From Caulobacteraceae bacterium (GTDB lineage: Bacteria; Pseudomonadota; Alphaproteobacteria; Caulobacterales; Caulobacteraceae), in NCBI GenBank assembly GCA_947378235.1, contig CANCJE010000002.1, positions 1 to 51,524 on the forward strand: DNA of 51,524 nucleotides, in the 5' to 3' direction. A program made the translations under genes and the position numbers. Positions 36,129-44,306 of this stretch are shown one piece after another; within the stretch, counting starts at the first letter, position 1; each line of letters begins with the position of its first letter. The notes under the pieces were generated by a model. The model was not told the origin of the DNA, searched no databases, and saw only the letters and a list, made by a program, of their open reading frames with translations.

Positions 36129-37646
36129 CTACCACCGTTTCGATTTTTTGGGTGATGCTGTAGCCGCATCGTCGCCTGTTGCCGCAACCGCGACATTGCA
36201 GGCTCCATCCATGACCTGCCCGCCACCAAGTGCCTTATAAACGTCCACGGCAGCACGAAGCCGATCGAGGCGCGCGCTGACTGCTAGATCACCGGTCCGG
36301 TAGGCCGTGCGTTGGCTTTCCAAGAGTCCAACAGCATCAGTTGCCCCGCGCGTGAAAACCTTATTGGTCAGCTCGACCAAACGCTGAGCCCGTTCAGCGG
36401 CATGGCTCAAGACCTTTTCGCGCTGCTCGGTCATCTGAACGCCGACCAAAGCCTCGTCGGTATCTCGCATGGCCGCGAGCACGGTGGATTGATAGGCCTC
36501 AATCAACTCAAGCTCGCGTCCTTGGCGTTCGGCGAGATCATCCTTGCGTCGACCGCCATCAAAGATTGACTTAGCCAACTGACCCACAAGGTCTGTGAAC
36601 AGGGCCTGGGGCGCCAGCGCCGTGTGAAGACTTGAAATGCCATAACCGCCCTCGCCGGTTAGACTGATCGTGGGCATGAAGCTCTTTCGGGCCACCCCGA
36701 CATCTGCACGGGCCGCTGCTAGCAGGGCCTCAGCCTCACGCAAGTCCGGCCGTCGACATAAAAGATCTGACGGCAAGCCCGGACGGATGGTAGGCACGGT
36801 GATGTCACGTAGGCTTGTACCGCGAACCTCGAGCAAACTTACCGGACGCCCGATCAAAAAGGCCAGATCTCCTTCGGCCGTCGCTAGGTTGCGGCGCAGT
36901 TCATAGAGACGCGCCAAAGCATCCGCAGTCGCGAGGCCTTGCTGTTCATATTCAAAAACTGAAACATCACCGCTCACCATCCGCGTCTTCAGAGCCGCTT
37001 CAATGGCCTCTGCGATGGCGACATTATCGCTCGCAAACTTGACCCGCTCGCGCAGGGCCAGCACGGCAAAATAGCTTGTGGTCACATCACTGACCAACGA
37101 TTCAGCGAGCGCCTCACGGGCGAAATAGCTCGCCTTGACGCGGGCGAGGGCCGCCTGGGTTTCATAGGCACCTCGCCCCCATAGGTCGACCTCATAGGCA
37201 ACTCTCAACCCGGCCTGATAGATCTCGCGGGTTGCGTAATCGGCCCTTGTGGGCGCTGTGCCAATTCCGAACTCCGGCGCGCGCAACTCTGAGCGAACAA
37301 TCGCGTCAACGGTCGGCAAATGGCCGGCATGGCTCACGCGCGACCGAGCCTCGGCCTGCGCAATGCGTGAGACGGCCGTTTGAAGATTGAAATTGTTGCT
37401 CAGAGCAATCTGAACCAACTCTTCGAGCTCAGCATTGTTGAACTCCGTCCACCAGCGCTCTGGTGGGGGGACCCTACCGGTCTCGGCGCTCGCGCCATTC
37501 CAGCGATCCGGAAGCCAACGTTTCCAAGGCTGCTCGGCGGCCGCTTCCTTAGGTGCAGCCCAAGACAAAGGGCCAGGCGCAAAAACGCCCGCGAGCAATG
37601 CTAGCACCGCAAACCTATGCCGCCAAACCCGCACCCTACCCCACAT
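36129..37646 (-). CDS. TolC/NodT-type outer-membrane efflux protein
   Basis: I take the ATG at 37646 (505 residues); the longest frame starts at a TTG six codons upstream. A signal peptide (about 1-30, ending SWAAP) is followed by two TolC repeats, each with helical hairpins. Diagnostic segments are YEVDLWGRGAYETQAALARVKA, RRPDLREAEALLAAARADVGVARKSFMPTISLTGEGGYG and LDRLRAAVDVYKALGGG, which point to the NodT subgroup. It forms the outer-membrane duct of the type I exporter encoded after it, three bases apart. A short stretch after the helical core runs to residue 505 and is probably periplasmic. Confidence 0.92.
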   Translation of the reverse strand: MWGRVRVWRHRFAVLALLAGVFAPGPLSWAAPKEAAAEQPWKRWLPDRWNGASAETGRVPPPERWWTEFNNAELEELVQIALSNNFNLQTAVSRIAQAEARSRVSHAGHLPTVDAIVRSELRAPEFGIGTAPTRADYATREIYQAGLRVAYEVDLWGRGAYETQAALARVKASYFAREALAESLVSDVTTSYFAVLALRERVKFASDNVAIAEAIEAALKTRMVSGDVSVFEYEQQGLATADALARLYELRRNLATAEGDLAFLIGRPVSLLEVRGTSLRDITVPTIRPGLPSDLLCRRPDLREAEALLAAARADVGVARKSFMPTISLTGEGGYGISSLHTALAPQALFTDLVGQLAKSIFDGGRRKDDLAERQGRELELIEAYQSTVLAAMRDTDEALVGVQMTEQREKVLSHAAERAQRLVELTNKVFTRGATDAVGLLESQRTAYRTGDLAVSARLDRLRAAVDVYKALGGGQVMDGACNVAVAATGDDAATASPKKSKRW

Positions 37647-37721
37647 AACTGCACGTGCCCCCAAGCCCGCGCGATCACCGCTGCCAAATCGGTTATTGAG
37701 TAACGAATATTATAAAAAATG

Positions 37722-37744
37722 TAAATTACGAAGCCTGTAATTTA
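37722..37744. promoter_or_regulatory. Inverted repeat TAAATTAC-N7-GTAATTTA upstream of the secretion operon
   Basis: TAAATTAC (37722-37729) and GTAATTTA (37737-37744) form a perfect eight-base inverted repeat with a seven-base spacer, 76 to 98 bases before the TolC gene. The region is markedly AT-rich. A half-site recurs at 29341-29348 before the repeat-protein gene. Likely an operator; a hairpin role is less plausible because of the AT content. Confidence 0.45.
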
Positions 37745-37878
37745 AAGAAGTTCTCACTTTAATTGCTAACAAGGGGTCGAAATCGTACCAATATAAGGAC
37801 CATTTTGCCATCAACCGGCAATCCAACCCAAAATAGAACCGATTGAAATACAGTCAGAAGCGCATCGTTTAATTTAGG

Positions 37879-38748
37879 TTAGATAAATACACTCTCACGT
37901 TGCCAGTAGGTCGCGACGATTTTTTCACCCTCGGTAACTGGATTACCCGCATGCAGAGAACTGGGTTCAATCCGACCGAGCGGATCCAGATCATGAAAAA
38001 ACACCGCACCACCAGAGCGAGGCTTGAACTTCAAGCTACTGGTCGGAAAAGCTGTTTCCCCACCGCCAATAGGTGTCGACAGGTAAATCACTGTCGTTGC
38101 CACCCGTTGCCCGCCGCGCTCGAGGTGCCGCCTGCCCCCGGCCTGGTCAGGGCGAAAGGCATCAAAATGTGGCTTATATTGCTGTCCCGGCTGATAGCGA
38201 AGAACCTGCAGACCCTCGGCCCGGTCAGCGGGCCAGCCGGTCAAGAGGCTGAGCCGCTCCTCTAACGCCGCAATCAAAGGGGTTTCACCGCGCTTCAACG
38301 ATACGCTAGTGCTGGTCCGCGCCTGATGCTCAATATTGTCTCCCGTTTCATCATCAACAACGCCCGACTGCTTCAAGCCACGATCAAAGGCAAAGCTAAT
38401 CAGCTCTTGGCACTCGATCTGCGTAAGAAGCCCGTCAAACAGGGCGGCGCGCGGAGCCTCTGACCGCGCAAGAATGGAAATGTCACGATCAGTGATACGA
38501 ACCAGATCAGTTTGCGGAAGCACAGGTGCGCTGGGTTTCCAGTCGACATTTCGGCCGGTTAAAACCATACCTGCATCGAGGGCCGCAATCGCTTGGGTTC
38601 GGCCCCAGACCTTCTCGACCATCCGATCATACATGTCGAGCGGGTCACAGGCGCGTTCAAGGTTTTCAATGACCCAACGGCACCAGTCTGCGCCATGAGC
38701 ATTGAGGCTTACGTCGGCGCTATAAACATTATCTATAGTTGTGACCAC
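37879..38748 (-). CDS. Prolyl 4-hydroxylase-like 2OG-Fe(II) oxygenase
   Basis: The 289-residue product belongs to the P4H alpha-subunit-like family of 2-oxoglutarate/Fe(II) oxygenases. Catalytic residues are in place: H194 and D196 (YKPHFDAF), H266 (SSLHAGNPV) and K276 (EGEKIVATYW) for 2-oxoglutarate. ARTSTSVSL (143-151) matches the substrate-loop RTS motif, and GGGETAFP (228-235) is also typical. The N-terminal 100 residues are a separate, unrecognised helical segment. No export signal is seen. It starts at GTG, heads the minus-strand run with the TolC, ABC and HlyD genes (gap 232 bases), and diverges from the PDE-like gene. The Pro-rich repeat protein nearby is the obvious substrate, but ribosomal or elongation-factor prolines are alternatives. 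Confidence 0.85.
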   Translation of the reverse strand: MVTTIDNVYSADVSLNAHGADWCRWVIENLERACDPLDMYDRMVEKVWGRTQAIAALDAGMVLTGRNVDWKPSAPVLPQTDLVRITDRDISILARSEAPRAALFDGLLTQIECQELISFAFDRGLKQSGVVDDETGDNIEHQARTSTSVSLKRGETPLIAALEERLSLLTGWPADRAEGLQVLRYQPGQQYKPHFDAFRPDQAGGRRHLERGGQRVATTVIYLSTPIGGGETAFPTSSLKFKPRSGGAVFFHDLDPLGRIEPSSLHAGNPVTEGEKIVATYWQRESVFI

Positions 38749-38923
38749 CGGCCAAAGACCTCACTATTAATGGAAGGAAAGCAAACACCATTTCAAGTGG
38801 AATTTCACTTCTTAGTCGACACAAATAAGACCATAATCAATTAAATATCTATTCAATTGTTGAGAGGCCTCTAACCTCGCAAAGAGGAACCAATGGGCGA
38901 AAAAGCTGCGGAGCCAACAGCCG

Positions 38924-39805
38924 ATGCCAGTCACAACAGATCAGCAAGCAGCGCTCGATTTGATAGATCTGGATCAAAACTGGTCAGATTTGAAATCTGG
39001 TAAAACTGTTCCAGAACTGGCCCTTGCGCTTCTGCGCCCACTGCAAACGTCACAACTGGGTATCCTGCAAGGCGCGGGCCTCGCTCTGGCACACCAGGTG
39101 GAAACGGATGGCCAATCGCGCGCGGTCAAAGGACTTGAGCTGGCCTATCACAATCGTGACCATATCCGAGACACACTCGTCGCCTTGAATCTGCTGCTCA
39201 AGGCCTCACCGAGTCCACTTTCGCTCGAGGACAAACAGGTGACCATCGTGGCCATGGTGGGTCATGACCTTGGTCACGAAGGGCTTCCAAACCGATTGCC
39301 TCGTGAATTGGAGGCCAAATCTTGGGGTCTGGCCTCGACGCTGCTCAAGCCTCTGGCCTTGGGACGCCAGACCCTCAAACGCCTTCAGACCATTATCCTG
39401 ATGACCGATCCGAAGGACTATTCAAGACTGGCGGCGCGCGTTCGGCACAGCGTCCTTTCAATCCAGATCGGCATGGCTGTGGACGCAGACCTATTTGCCA
39501 GCCTTCTGCCGTCTCGCGGTTTCCGACTAGGCTCCCGTCTGGCTGATGAACAGGTTCATGCGGGCGTCCCACAGGCAAAGGGCTTCGCTACGCTTAAGGG
39601 GCGAGCCATGTTCCTCAAGTCCGCCCCTCTTCTGAGTGAGGCTATCCGGATGCTCGGCATGCCGACCCTCATCGCCGCGCAACTGTCGGTGATCGAACAA
39701 TTGACTGAGTCTGACCGCCTAAGACTATGGACACCCTCATGGGGTGATGAGTTTACGAGTCTCGTTCACGACCACCTGACACGCGACACCAAGTTAAAGA
39801 TATAG
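38924..39805 (+). CDS. HD-domain protein resembling class I cyclic-nucleotide phosphodiesterases
   Basis: The 293-residue product carries AYHNRDH (74-80) and AMVGHDLGHEGLPN (110-123, with H114, D115, H118, G120, N123), plus ILMTDPKDY (158-166) and AVDADL (185-190). These correspond in order and spacing to the YHNxxH, HDxxHxGxxN, TDxxxH and ADLxxP signatures of eukaryotic class I phosphodiesterases. The metal ligands H80, H114, D115 and D187 are all present. It is divergent from the hydroxylase gene and lies 59 bases before the GAF/HD-GYP gene on the same strand. I infer cAMP hydrolysis, in line with the CHASE2 cyclase in the same island, but HD families also hydrolyse other nucleotides. Confidence 0.75.
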   Translation: MPVTTDQQAALDLIDLDQNWSDLKSGKTVPELALALLRPLQTSQLGILQGAGLALAHQVETDGQSRAVKGLELAYHNRDHIRDTLVALNLLLKASPSPLSLEDKQVTIVAMVGHDLGHEGLPNRLPRELEAKSWGLASTLLKPLALGRQTLKRLQTIILMTDPKDYSRLAARVRHSVLSIQIGMAVDADLFASLLPSRGFRLGSRLADEQVHAGVPQAKGFATLKGRAMFLKSAPLLSEAIRMLGMPTLIAAQLSVIEQLTESDRLRLWTPSWGDEFTSLVHDHLTRDTKLKI

Positions 39806-39864
39806 CTTTCATTCTATAGGATTTTGGGTTACAATAATGTTTTATATTTATAATCAGGTGATCC

Positions 39865-41427
39865 GTGAACGTTGTTTCAAATAAAAAGGATCCTTACAAA
39901 TCCCTTGTCGAAATCGGCACTGCCCTTTCGTCAAATAGGAATTTAGACTCCTTACTCGAGACTATACTTTTAACAGCCAAAGATCTGTCCGGCGCCGACG
40001 GTGGGACCTTTTACCTCGTTGATGATAGGGCGCAACTCAACTATAAGATGCTTTTTACAACGTCCCTAAACCTCGCGATGGGCGGCACATCAGGCAGCCC
40101 TGTCAATTTTCCGCCGATTGCGATGCAAAGTGAAGGCGCAGTCGCCGCTTGGTGCGCGCGCGAGCAGAAGAGCGTCAACATTGCGGATGTGTATCAGGAC
40201 ACAGAGTTCGACTTCTCAGGTCCACGCCGGTTCGATGCCGCGCAGAACTACCGAACCCTTTCTTTGCTTTGCATCCCTCTGATCAACCATCGCTCTGAAA
40301 CCGTCGCAGTTCTTCAACTGATTAATGCGAAGGACGTTGAATCAGGCGAGAGCGTCGCCTTCCCCGCTGAAATCCAAGAACTGTGTGAAGCCCTTGCCTC
40401 CCAGGCTGCGGTCGCCATATCCAACCACCAATTGATCGAGCAACTCGAAGATCTGTTCGAATCCCTGATCAATCTGATCAATACGGCGATCGACGAAAAG
40501 TCTCCCTATACAGGCGGTCACTGTAACCGAGTGCCTGAACTGGCCTTAATGCTCGCCGACTCCGCCGCCTCCGCCCAATTTGGTCCGTTCAGCGCCTTCA
40601 ACCCGACCAAGGAAGAATTGTATGAACTGCGGATCGCCAGCCTTCTGCATGACTGCGGCAAGGTGGTTACGCCCGTTCACGTGGTTGATAAGGGCACAAA
40701 GCTTGAGACTATTGTCGATCGGATCAAGGTGGTCGATGTGCGCTTTGAAGTCCTTCGCCGCGATCTCGAAATTGCCCATCTGAAAGGCCAAATCAGTATT
40801 GATCAGTTGAACGAGACTCTGACCGAGTTGGCGTCTGACCAGATGTTTCTGCAAAGGTCCAATGTCGGCGGTGAGCGCATGAGCCCCGACGATATTGAAC
40901 GGGTCAAACGGATCGGCGCGCGGCAATGGCAACCTCATGGCCAAGAGGCTCAGCCATTTCTCACCGAGAACGAGTTGCAAAACCTGACCATCGTCGCAGG
41001 CACCTTGACCGGCGAGGAACGTGACATCATCAATTATCATATTGTCGCGACCATTAAGATGCTCGAGGCCCTGCCTTGGCCCAAACATCTGCGCAATGTG
41101 CCGGAGTTTGCCGGTGGTCACCATGAACGAATGGATGGCAAGGGCTATCCCAAGGGCCTGACCAAGGACCAGATGTCGCTACAGGCCCGCATGCTCGGCC
41201 TCGCCGACGTTTTCGAGGCCCTGACCGCTGCCGACCGCCCCTATAAGAGCGGCAAGACCCTGTCTGAAGCCTTGAAGATCATGGGCTTCATGAAGCGCGA
41301 TCACCATATTGATCCAGACCTGTTCCAGATCTTTATTCAGGACCGCCTCTACCTCAAATATGCCGAGAAGTTCCTCAATCCGAACCAGATCGACGAGGTC
41401 GATGTTGAAGCCCTGCTGAAGATCTAG
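39865..41427 (+). CDS. GAF-HD-GYP cyclic-dinucleotide phosphodiesterase
   Basis: The 520-residue product begins at GTG with AGGTGA upstream. A GAF domain occupies about 10-190 (SLVEIGTALSSNRNLDSLLETILLTAKDLSG). The HD-GYP part follows: TGGHCNRVPELALMLA, ASLLHDCGKVVTPVHVV and HHERMDGKGYPKGL with FEALTAADRPYKSGKTLSEALKIM. The GYP motif is intact. The HD core is interrupted by an insertion of about 130 residues between the HD and GYP boxes (about 275-410), so it belongs to the subgroup with an extended middle. Expected activity is hydrolysis of cyclic di-GMP or a related dinucleotide. The stop is three bases from the convergent hydrolase. Confidence 0.85.
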   Translation: MNVVSNKKDPYKSLVEIGTALSSNRNLDSLLETILLTAKDLSGADGGTFYLVDDRAQLNYKMLFTTSLNLAMGGTSGSPVNFPPIAMQSEGAVAAWCAREQKSVNIADVYQDTEFDFSGPRRFDAAQNYRTLSLLCIPLINHRSETVAVLQLINAKDVESGESVAFPAEIQELCEALASQAAVAISNHQLIEQLEDLFESLINLINTAIDEKSPYTGGHCNRVPELALMLADSAASAQFGPFSAFNPTKEELYELRIASLLHDCGKVVTPVHVVDKGTKLETIVDRIKVVDVRFEVLRRDLEIAHLKGQISIDQLNETLTELASDQMFLQRSNVGGERMSPDDIERVKRIGARQWQPHGQEAQPFLTENELQNLTIVAGTLTGEERDIINYHIVATIKMLEALPWPKHLRNVPEFAGGHHERMDGKGYPKGLTKDQMSLQARMLGLADVFEALTAADRPYKSGKTLSEALKIMGFMKRDHHIDPDLFQIFIQDRLYLKYAEKFLNPNQIDEVDVEALLKI

Positions 41428-41430
41428 CGG

Positions 41431-42225
41431 TTAGATCTTGGCGAGGAACTCGACCACGGCGACCCGATAGGCGTCGAAATTTTCGCGGCGGGTATTGTGG
41501 CCCGCACCCGCTAACGGCACCGTTTCAATCTGCGGGTTGAGGTCCTGAGCAGCCTTGGCGATGTCAGGTGTGACAATCCCACCAAATCCTGGCTCGCCAT
41601 AGATCAGTAGGGTCGGTGCGGTAATGCGCGCCAAATAGTCTTGCCAAGGTTCAGGATCATGGAGCCGGATCTCTGGATCAACCTGGGTCTTAGAGGCCGT
41701 CCAGGCTGGGAACTCATCCTCGTGCCAGGTGGGCGAGCGCCTCCTTCCCACAGCGGTGATCTGCTCCGCAGTCATGGCCCTTAGGTCAGCGACCTGTTTG
41801 CGAAATCCGGCCTGCCAGCGAGCGGTAATGGAAGGATCCTGCTGGGCCATGAACGGTGGATCTTCCAAAATCACGCCAGAGACCTTGTCTTGATAAAGAC
41901 TGGCATAGCGCGCCGTGGTTCGGGCACCGACCGAGTGGCCCATCACAATGGGGCTCTCTAAACTCAGTTGCTCTATGGCTTGGGCCAGATCCAAGGCCGG
42001 GTCCTGATCGGGTCCAGCGCCCATACGCACGCTATCGCCATGACCTCGCGCATCGATCATGATGATGTCGAAATCGGCCTCCAGCGCTTGGGCAAGACGG
42101 GTCCAACAGAGGCCATTATCAGTCAATCCGTGGGATAGGACCAAGGCAGGCTTTGCACCGCCTGTCCGATGATAGGCCAGAAAACCATCGGCAATATCGA
42201 CCCGACCTGAAGACCAGCTAGACAT
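41431..42225 (-). CDS. Alpha/beta hydrolase with intact catalytic serine
   Basis: The 264-residue product is a typical alpha/beta hydrolase: SHGLTDNGLCW (oxyanion HG), DIIMIDARGHGDS, the nucleophile elbow IVMGHSVGARTTARY (S98) and the late histidine in LAGAGHNTRREN. A PTLLIYGEPGF strand lies where the acid is expected, with Glu rather than Asp. No signal peptide. It follows the aldo/keto reductase gene at 28 bases and probably shares its transcript. Substrate unknown; lactones or esters of sugars would fit the neighbourhood but are a guess. Confidence 0.85.
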   Translation of the reverse strand: MSSWSSGRVDIADGFLAYHRTGGAKPALVLSHGLTDNGLCWTRLAQALEADFDIIMIDARGHGDSVRMGAGPDQDPALDLAQAIEQLSLESPIVMGHSVGARTTARYASLYQDKVSGVILEDPPFMAQQDPSITARWQAGFRKQVADLRAMTAEQITAVGRRRSPTWHEDEFPAWTASKTQVDPEIRLHDPEPWQDYLARITAPTLLIYGEPGFGGIVTPDIAKAAQDLNPQIETVPLAGAGHNTRRENFDAYRVAVVEFLAKI

Positions 42226-42253
42226 CTTTTCTCACCTCAGATCGGATCGGCTC

Positions 42254-43219
42254 TTACCAGGCGTAGGCCTCAGGCGCAGGCCCGACGGCGGGGAATATGG
42301 CATCAATGGCAGCCAGAAAATCTTCCCCAAGGCGAAGGGTTGGGACATGCAGCACAGACGAAAGCTGCGCTTGGCTGCCTGGCCCGATGATGGTCGAGGT
42401 CACGCCCGGCTGATCCAGTAGCCACGCCAAGGCCACCGCTGTCGGAGTTTCACCGATGGAACGACAAAGTTCGCCATATCGTGCCAACTGATCAGACCGA
42501 GCCAAGGCCGCTGCGCGAACCGACTGCGACTGACGCCGCCCCGCCGTCTCCTGCCCCGTGCTGGCGAGCAACCCACCCGCCAAGGGGCTCCAGGTGATGA
42601 GGCCGAGGCCATAGGCCTGACAGGCCGGAAGGACCTCTAGCTCCGCCCGCCGCTCGATCAGATTATAGAGGCTCTGCTCGCAGACCAATCCCAGCCCGTG
42701 ACGTTGCCCTGCCCGCTCATTCATCTGGGCGATCTTCCAACCCGGAAAATTGCTCGAGCCCACATAGGTGATCTTGCCTTGGCTGATCAGACGATCCATG
42801 GCCTGCCAGATCTCTTCAGGCGGCGCGGTCCGGTCAATATGATGCATCTGAAAGAGGTCAATATGGTCGACACCCAACCGCTTGAGACTGGCGTCACAGG
42901 CCATCTGGATGTGACGCGCCGACAGGCCGCGATCATTGATCTGATCGGACATGGGCTCATGGACCTTGGTGGCCAAGACGATCTTGTCTCGACGGCTGGG
43001 ATCCTGCGCCAACCATTTTCCAACGAGGGTTTCGGTCGTTCCAACGCCCAGATGGCCGCCATATTGGTTGGCCGTATCGATGAAGTTAATCCCCGCCTCT
43101 AGGGCGTCACCCAGGATGGCAAAGGACTCGGCCTCTGAGGTCCTGGGACCAAAATTCATCGTGCCGAGACACAGGCGACTGACCTTAAGGGCGGATCGAC
43201 CCAGCTGACGATAGTCCAT
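42254..43219 (-). CDS. Aldo/keto reductase
   Basis: The ATG at 43219 is preferred (321 residues), with GGAAGGGAAG upstream; a TTG five codons earlier is in frame. It has the AKR barrel: YRQLGRSALKVSRLCLGTMNFG, FIDTANQYGG (catalytic Asp and Tyr), VLATKVHEP (Lys), DLFQMHHID (His), and an NADP-binding C-terminal end with ATSTIIGPGSQAQLSSVL. It reduces or oxidises an aldehyde, ketone or sugar. It is flanked by PhyH and hydrolase genes in the same direction, suggesting modification of a glycoside or sugar-derived compound before or after transport by the GPH carrier upstream. Confidence 0.92.
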   Translation of the reverse strand: MDYRQLGRSALKVSRLCLGTMNFGPRTSEAESFAILGDALEAGINFIDTANQYGGHLGVGTTETLVGKWLAQDPSRRDKIVLATKVHEPMSDQINDRGLSARHIQMACDASLKRLGVDHIDLFQMHHIDRTAPPEEIWQAMDRLISQGKITYVGSSNFPGWKIAQMNERAGQRHGLGLVCEQSLYNLIERRAELEVLPACQAYGLGLITWSPLAGGLLASTGQETAGRRQSQSVRAAALARSDQLARYGELCRSIGETPTAVALAWLLDQPGVTSTIIGPGSQAQLSSVLHVPTLRLGEDFLAAIDAIFPAVGPAPEAYAW

Positions 43220-43240
43220 CTTCTTCCCTTCCAACCGGCC

Positions 43241-44212
43241 CTAGGGCGCGCGCAGGGTGGCGCCGGTTCGCAAGCCCTCGACGGACTGTGCCACACTTTC
43301 CCGCGCTAGATACTGAGCCCGCTCGGACAGACCCTTATAGGCCTCATAGGTGATCGACGGCACGATCGGCTCACGAAACCATGGGGCATAGAATTCCAGA
43401 TTGGGGATAGACCGGATAGTATCGGCAATATTGGGTGTGCCGCCGTGCCATGCCCTGACATCCCGGATCATGATCGCACCCGCAGGCGCTGGGCAAACGG
43501 TGCTGAGCCTCATCCATTCGGGCTCATTATCCAACGTCGGTATGGGCACGCGCGAATGCTGGGTGCCCGGGATCTGGCGGGTGGGGCCATTAAAGGGTGT
43601 CACATCCTGCGGCAGGAAGTTCACGCAGACATAGGGGCAAGGCAGGTCCCGGATGCTCAACTGACCTCGGGGGTCATAGAAGGAACTGAACGGGGCCTGA
43701 CCGCCCGGTGCCCAGTCTCGAACATCGGAATGGAGCGGCTGATAGCCCACAGCGCCGGGCAGGCAAAAGTCCCCGCTCGCCGCGCGGAGGACGAAATCAG
43801 GCGAACCAAAGATTGCGGCGACAAGGTCCGTAGCCGCGCGGGTCTCCAGCAACATCTGCCATTCCGGCCGATGTAATTGGCTACGGGTCAGGCTCGATCC
43901 GCCAAAGGAATAGCGGTGCGATCCCCGATTGCCCTTACGCCCCTCATCGAGCGCCAGAATCTCGGCAGCGACCGCATTGCACCCCTCCCGCAGGAATTCG
44001 GTCTGCTCGTCATTGAGGATATTGGCGACCACGACAAAGCCGTCGCGGTTGAACAGTTCCACCACCCGCGCGACATCCTTGGCTTCAAGAATCTCCAGCC
44101 CCTTGATGCCATTGTTGGCTGCAAGATGGGCGCGTAGGGCGATGGTCGACGGATCGCTCCTCCAGTCTTGCCTGTCAGTTCGGTTCATCTCCACCTGCCC
44201 CATGGCTTTCAA
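43241..44212 (-). CDS. Phytanoyl-CoA dioxygenase (PhyH) family 2OG-Fe(II) enzyme
   Basis: The 323-residue product belongs to the PhyH family of 2-oxoglutarate-dependent oxygenases. Iron ligands are H161 and D163 (QPLHSDVRDW) and H256 (VRAWHGGTPN); R267 in TIRSIPN is placed for 2-oxoglutarate. The segment NGPTRQIPGTQHSR is typical. It precedes the aldo/keto reductase by 21 bases. The family hydroxylates fatty acyl-CoAs, terpenoids and secondary metabolites, so the natural substrate cannot be told. Presence next to galactoside genes suggests hydroxylation of an aglycone, but this is inference. Confidence 0.88.
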   Translation of the reverse strand: MKAMGQVEMNRTDRQDWRSDPSTIALRAHLAANNGIKGLEILEAKDVARVVELFNRDGFVVVANILNDEQTEFLREGCNAVAAEILALDEGRKGNRGSHRYSFGGSSLTRSQLHRPEWQMLLETRAATDLVAAIFGSPDFVLRAASGDFCLPGAVGYQPLHSDVRDWAPGGQAPFSSFYDPRGQLSIRDLPCPYVCVNFLPQDVTPFNGPTRQIPGTQHSRVPIPTLDNEPEWMRLSTVCPAPAGAIMIRDVRAWHGGTPNIADTIRSIPNLEFYAPWFREPIVPSITYEAYKGLSERAQYLARESVAQSVEGLRTGATLRAP

Positions 44213-44261
44213 TTCCTCCGCAATCCTGACGCTGTTCTATAATCCGCCATGAGATAAATCT

Positions 44262-44273
44262 GACGGTTCCGTC
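44262..44273. promoter_or_regulatory. Palindrome GACGG-TT-CCGTC before the PhyH gene
   Basis: GACGG (44262-44266) and CCGTC (44269-44273) form a perfect palindrome around TT, in the 94 bases between the symporter stop and the PhyH start. It may be an operator for a second promoter in the operon. A short hairpin is another possibility. Confidence 0.35.
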
Positions 44274-44306
44274 TAACCTCAAAGCGATACGAGACCGAAA
44301 ACCGCC

